Shown in pieces: positions 62,978 to 64,000 of a stretch of 64,000 bases of DNA. The stretch comes from Phycisphaerales bacterium Planc_01 (GTDB lineage: Bacteria; Planctomycetota; Phycisphaerae; Sedimentisphaerales; Anaerobacaceae), in the NCBI GenBank assembly GCA_001603075.1, contig LVBB01000016.1, positions 456,829 to 520,828 on the forward strand, written 5' to 3'. The number at the start of each line of letters is the position of its first letter. Position 1 is the stretch's first letter. The position numbers and the translations under genes are program-made. The notes under the pieces were generated by a model. It saw only the letters and a list, made by a program, of their open reading frames with translations. It had not been told where the DNA came from and made no database searches.

Positions 62978-63781
62978 TCAGTGGCTCGCCGGCGCGTTGG
63001 CCTCGGGCGTCGTCGGCGCGAAGTACACGTCATCGGACGTTGCATCGGCACCGAGCGGCGTGATCTGAATCCGTGGCGTCGAGGCACTCTCCGGCTTGGG
63101 CTCCGGCGCCGGCTTGAACGTGACGGCGCCGCGGTAGTCATCCATCGTCTGGAGACGATTGGCGGCGGCGGCCTGCGCGGCCGTGCCGTCGTACTCGGTG
63201 TTCTGCGCCACCTTCTGGTAGAGCGCCTTGGCCTGGTCGAAGTTGCCCAACTCTTCCTCGCACAATCCCAGACCGAACTGCGCCGTGGCGGCCAGCGCCG
63301 GAACGTTCGACGCTCGGGTCAGCGCCTCCTGGTAGCTGTTCTGCGCCTGGACGATCTGTCTGGCCACGTCCTCGCCGGCGCCGGCACCCGGACGATAGTG
63401 CAGTTCGGCGCGGAGCGTCTCGGCGTGTTTGATCCACGCCAAGGCCGCCATGCGATCGTTGCGGCTGCCTTCGGCGAAGGCCTTCAACTCCTGTGCGATC
63501 GGAAGCAAAGCGATCGATTGGTCCATTCCCTGACTGGCGGCCCGCGCGACGGTCATCTTCTGCGCGGGGATCTGCGTCACCAGACCGGTCAACTGCACCT
63601 GATGTCGAACCGAGACCACGTCCTTCCGATAAAACCGCACGAAATACACGCCAATCACAAGAACGACAACGACACCGGCGCCGATCAGCGTCGTACGGTT
63701 CTCCTGTGCCCATTGCGGGAAGTGCGTCAGCCAGTCGGCCAACTCGTTGGTCTTCAGTTCATGCCGATGATCCGATTTCAT
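62978..63781 (-). CDS. Membrane-anchored tetratricopeptide (YfgM-like) protein
   Basis: 267 residues. One membrane helix (TTLIGAGVVVVLVIGVYFVRF, about 30-50) is followed by a periplasmic helical region with TPR-type pairs such as NVPALAATAQFGLGLCEEELGNFDQAKALYQKVAQN, and a Pro-rich tail. The layout matches YfgM-like proteins that assist secretion or assembly. GGAG precedes the ATG. It probably forms an operon with the pseudouridine synthase. Confidence 0.82.
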   Translation of the reverse strand: MKSDHRHELKTNELADWLTHFPQWAQENRTTLIGAGVVVVLVIGVYFVRFYRKDVVSVRHQVQLTGLVTQIPAQKMTVARAASQGMDQSIALLPIAQELKAFAEGSRNDRMAALAWIKHAETLRAELHYRPGAGAGEDVARQIVQAQNSYQEALTRASNVPALAATAQFGLGLCEEELGNFDQAKALYQKVAQNTEYDGTAAQAAAANRLQTMDDYRGAVTFKPAPEPKPESASTPRIQITPLGADATSDDVYFAPTTPEANAPASH

Positions 63782-63866
63782 TATCGTTCTCCATGTCCAC
63801 GCCTGGGCACACCGGCCCGGTTATCGGGCCATCCAAAACACAAGCCCTTATGGTAACAAATTCGGC

Positions 63867-63895
63867 TTGCAATGCAACCTTCGTGAAGGTAGAAT
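63867..63895 (+). promoter_or_regulatory. Promoter before the window-end leader
   Basis: TTGCAA (63867-63872) and TAGAAT (63890-63895) are separated by exactly 17 bp. Transcription should begin near 63902. Confidence 0.65.
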
Positions 63896-63901
63896 TTTGC
63901 G

Positions 63902-64000
63902 TTGCTACTCATTGAAAGGATGCACATGCTGGGGATGGACGCAAAGCCACGCCAGAACGTGAAACGACTCGCCTGTCTCGGCCGACATCACGGGGTAGTG
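63902..64000 (+). promoter_or_regulatory. Structured leader, candidate GEMM-I (cyclic di-GMP) riboswitch, cut by window edge
   Basis: The leader contains GGACGCAAAGCCACG (63937-63951), the most conserved stretch of the GEMM-I aptamer. GCTACTC (63904-63910) can pair with GGGTAGT (63993-63999) as a closing helix, and CGTGA (63958-63962) with TCACG (63988-63992) as a second helix stacked directly on it, giving the expected three-helix junction. The first internal hairpin lacks a clear GNRA loop, so it is a divergent member at best. The downstream gene is outside the window. Confidence 0.45.

Noticed and set aside
63920-64000. Short open frame starting ATGCACATGCTGGGG at the window end
   Set aside because: It coincides with the GEMM-I-like core and predicted helices; although AAAGG precedes it, the RNA-structure reading explains more of the sequence. 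Not excluded.

Overview
The window looks like a chromosomal segment from an anaerobic member of the Planctomycetota, most likely class Phycisphaerae (Sedimentisphaerales/MSBL9-like). The inference rests on the high G+C content, on secreted LamG/discoidin proteins carrying the 'THDVYFG ... YYWRVDEV' modules typical of that group, on the many exported carbohydrate-active proteins, and on a trimeric NAD-linked [FeFe] hydrogenase with its maturases. No 16S rRNA gene is present, so the placement is inference.

Layout. Positions 1-3500: a phosphate locus on the minus strand (PhoB-type regulator, two tandem Na/Pi cotransporters), headed by a striking array of CTAAC motifs spaced exactly 11 bp apart. 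Positions 3501-13860: one long minus-strand redox operon, in transcription order rex, a Cache-domain histidine kinase, a [2Fe-2S] ferredoxin-like subunit, hydB, hydA, hydG, a MITE-like insertion, hydC, hydE and a stand-alone receiver protein. Positions 14650-16000: divergent ferritin-like and rubrerythrin-like genes for oxygen defence. Positions 16000-25900: a YgjP-type peptidase, a Gfo/Idh/MocA oxidoreductase, a GH43 enzyme, a large LamG protein, an exported MsrB-MsrA fusion and two uncharacterised genes.

Positions 25980-32763 hold a peptidoglycan (MurNAc) recycling locus: secreted protein, AnmK, MurQ and a sodium symporter on the minus strand, facing a divergent double-SIS protein resembling vertebrate glucokinase regulatory protein. 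Positions 32847-41893 hold a sugar-acid-like operon (epimerase, DHDPS-family lyase, ceramidase-family protein), a beta-helix protein, an exported nitrilase-family enzyme and a 1033-residue exported protein with swivelling phosphohistidine and ATP-grasp domains. Positions 42472-47748 encode a type V autotransporter of about 1758 residues with an internal 330-bp duplication.

Positions 48190-64000 are mostly housekeeping: tRNA-Met, tRNA-Glu, tadA, ldh, a sialidase, a DUF502 protein, RNase P RNA, nadB, a lipoprotein, a TauE-family exporter, pcm, recG, a KtrAB potassium system, an RluD-type pseudouridine synthase and a TPR protein. The window ends inside a structured leader with the core of a GEMM-I (cyclic di-GMP) riboswitch directly after a good promoter.

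Most interesting, in my view: the 11-bp operator array, the MITE-like insertion in the hydrogenase operon with an intact target duplication, the GCKR-like protein beside MurQ/AnmK, the exported glucan-water-dikinase-like protein, the palindromic in-frame insertion in the Msr protein, and the terminal riboswitch candidate. All functional calls come from reading motifs by eye; no database search was run.
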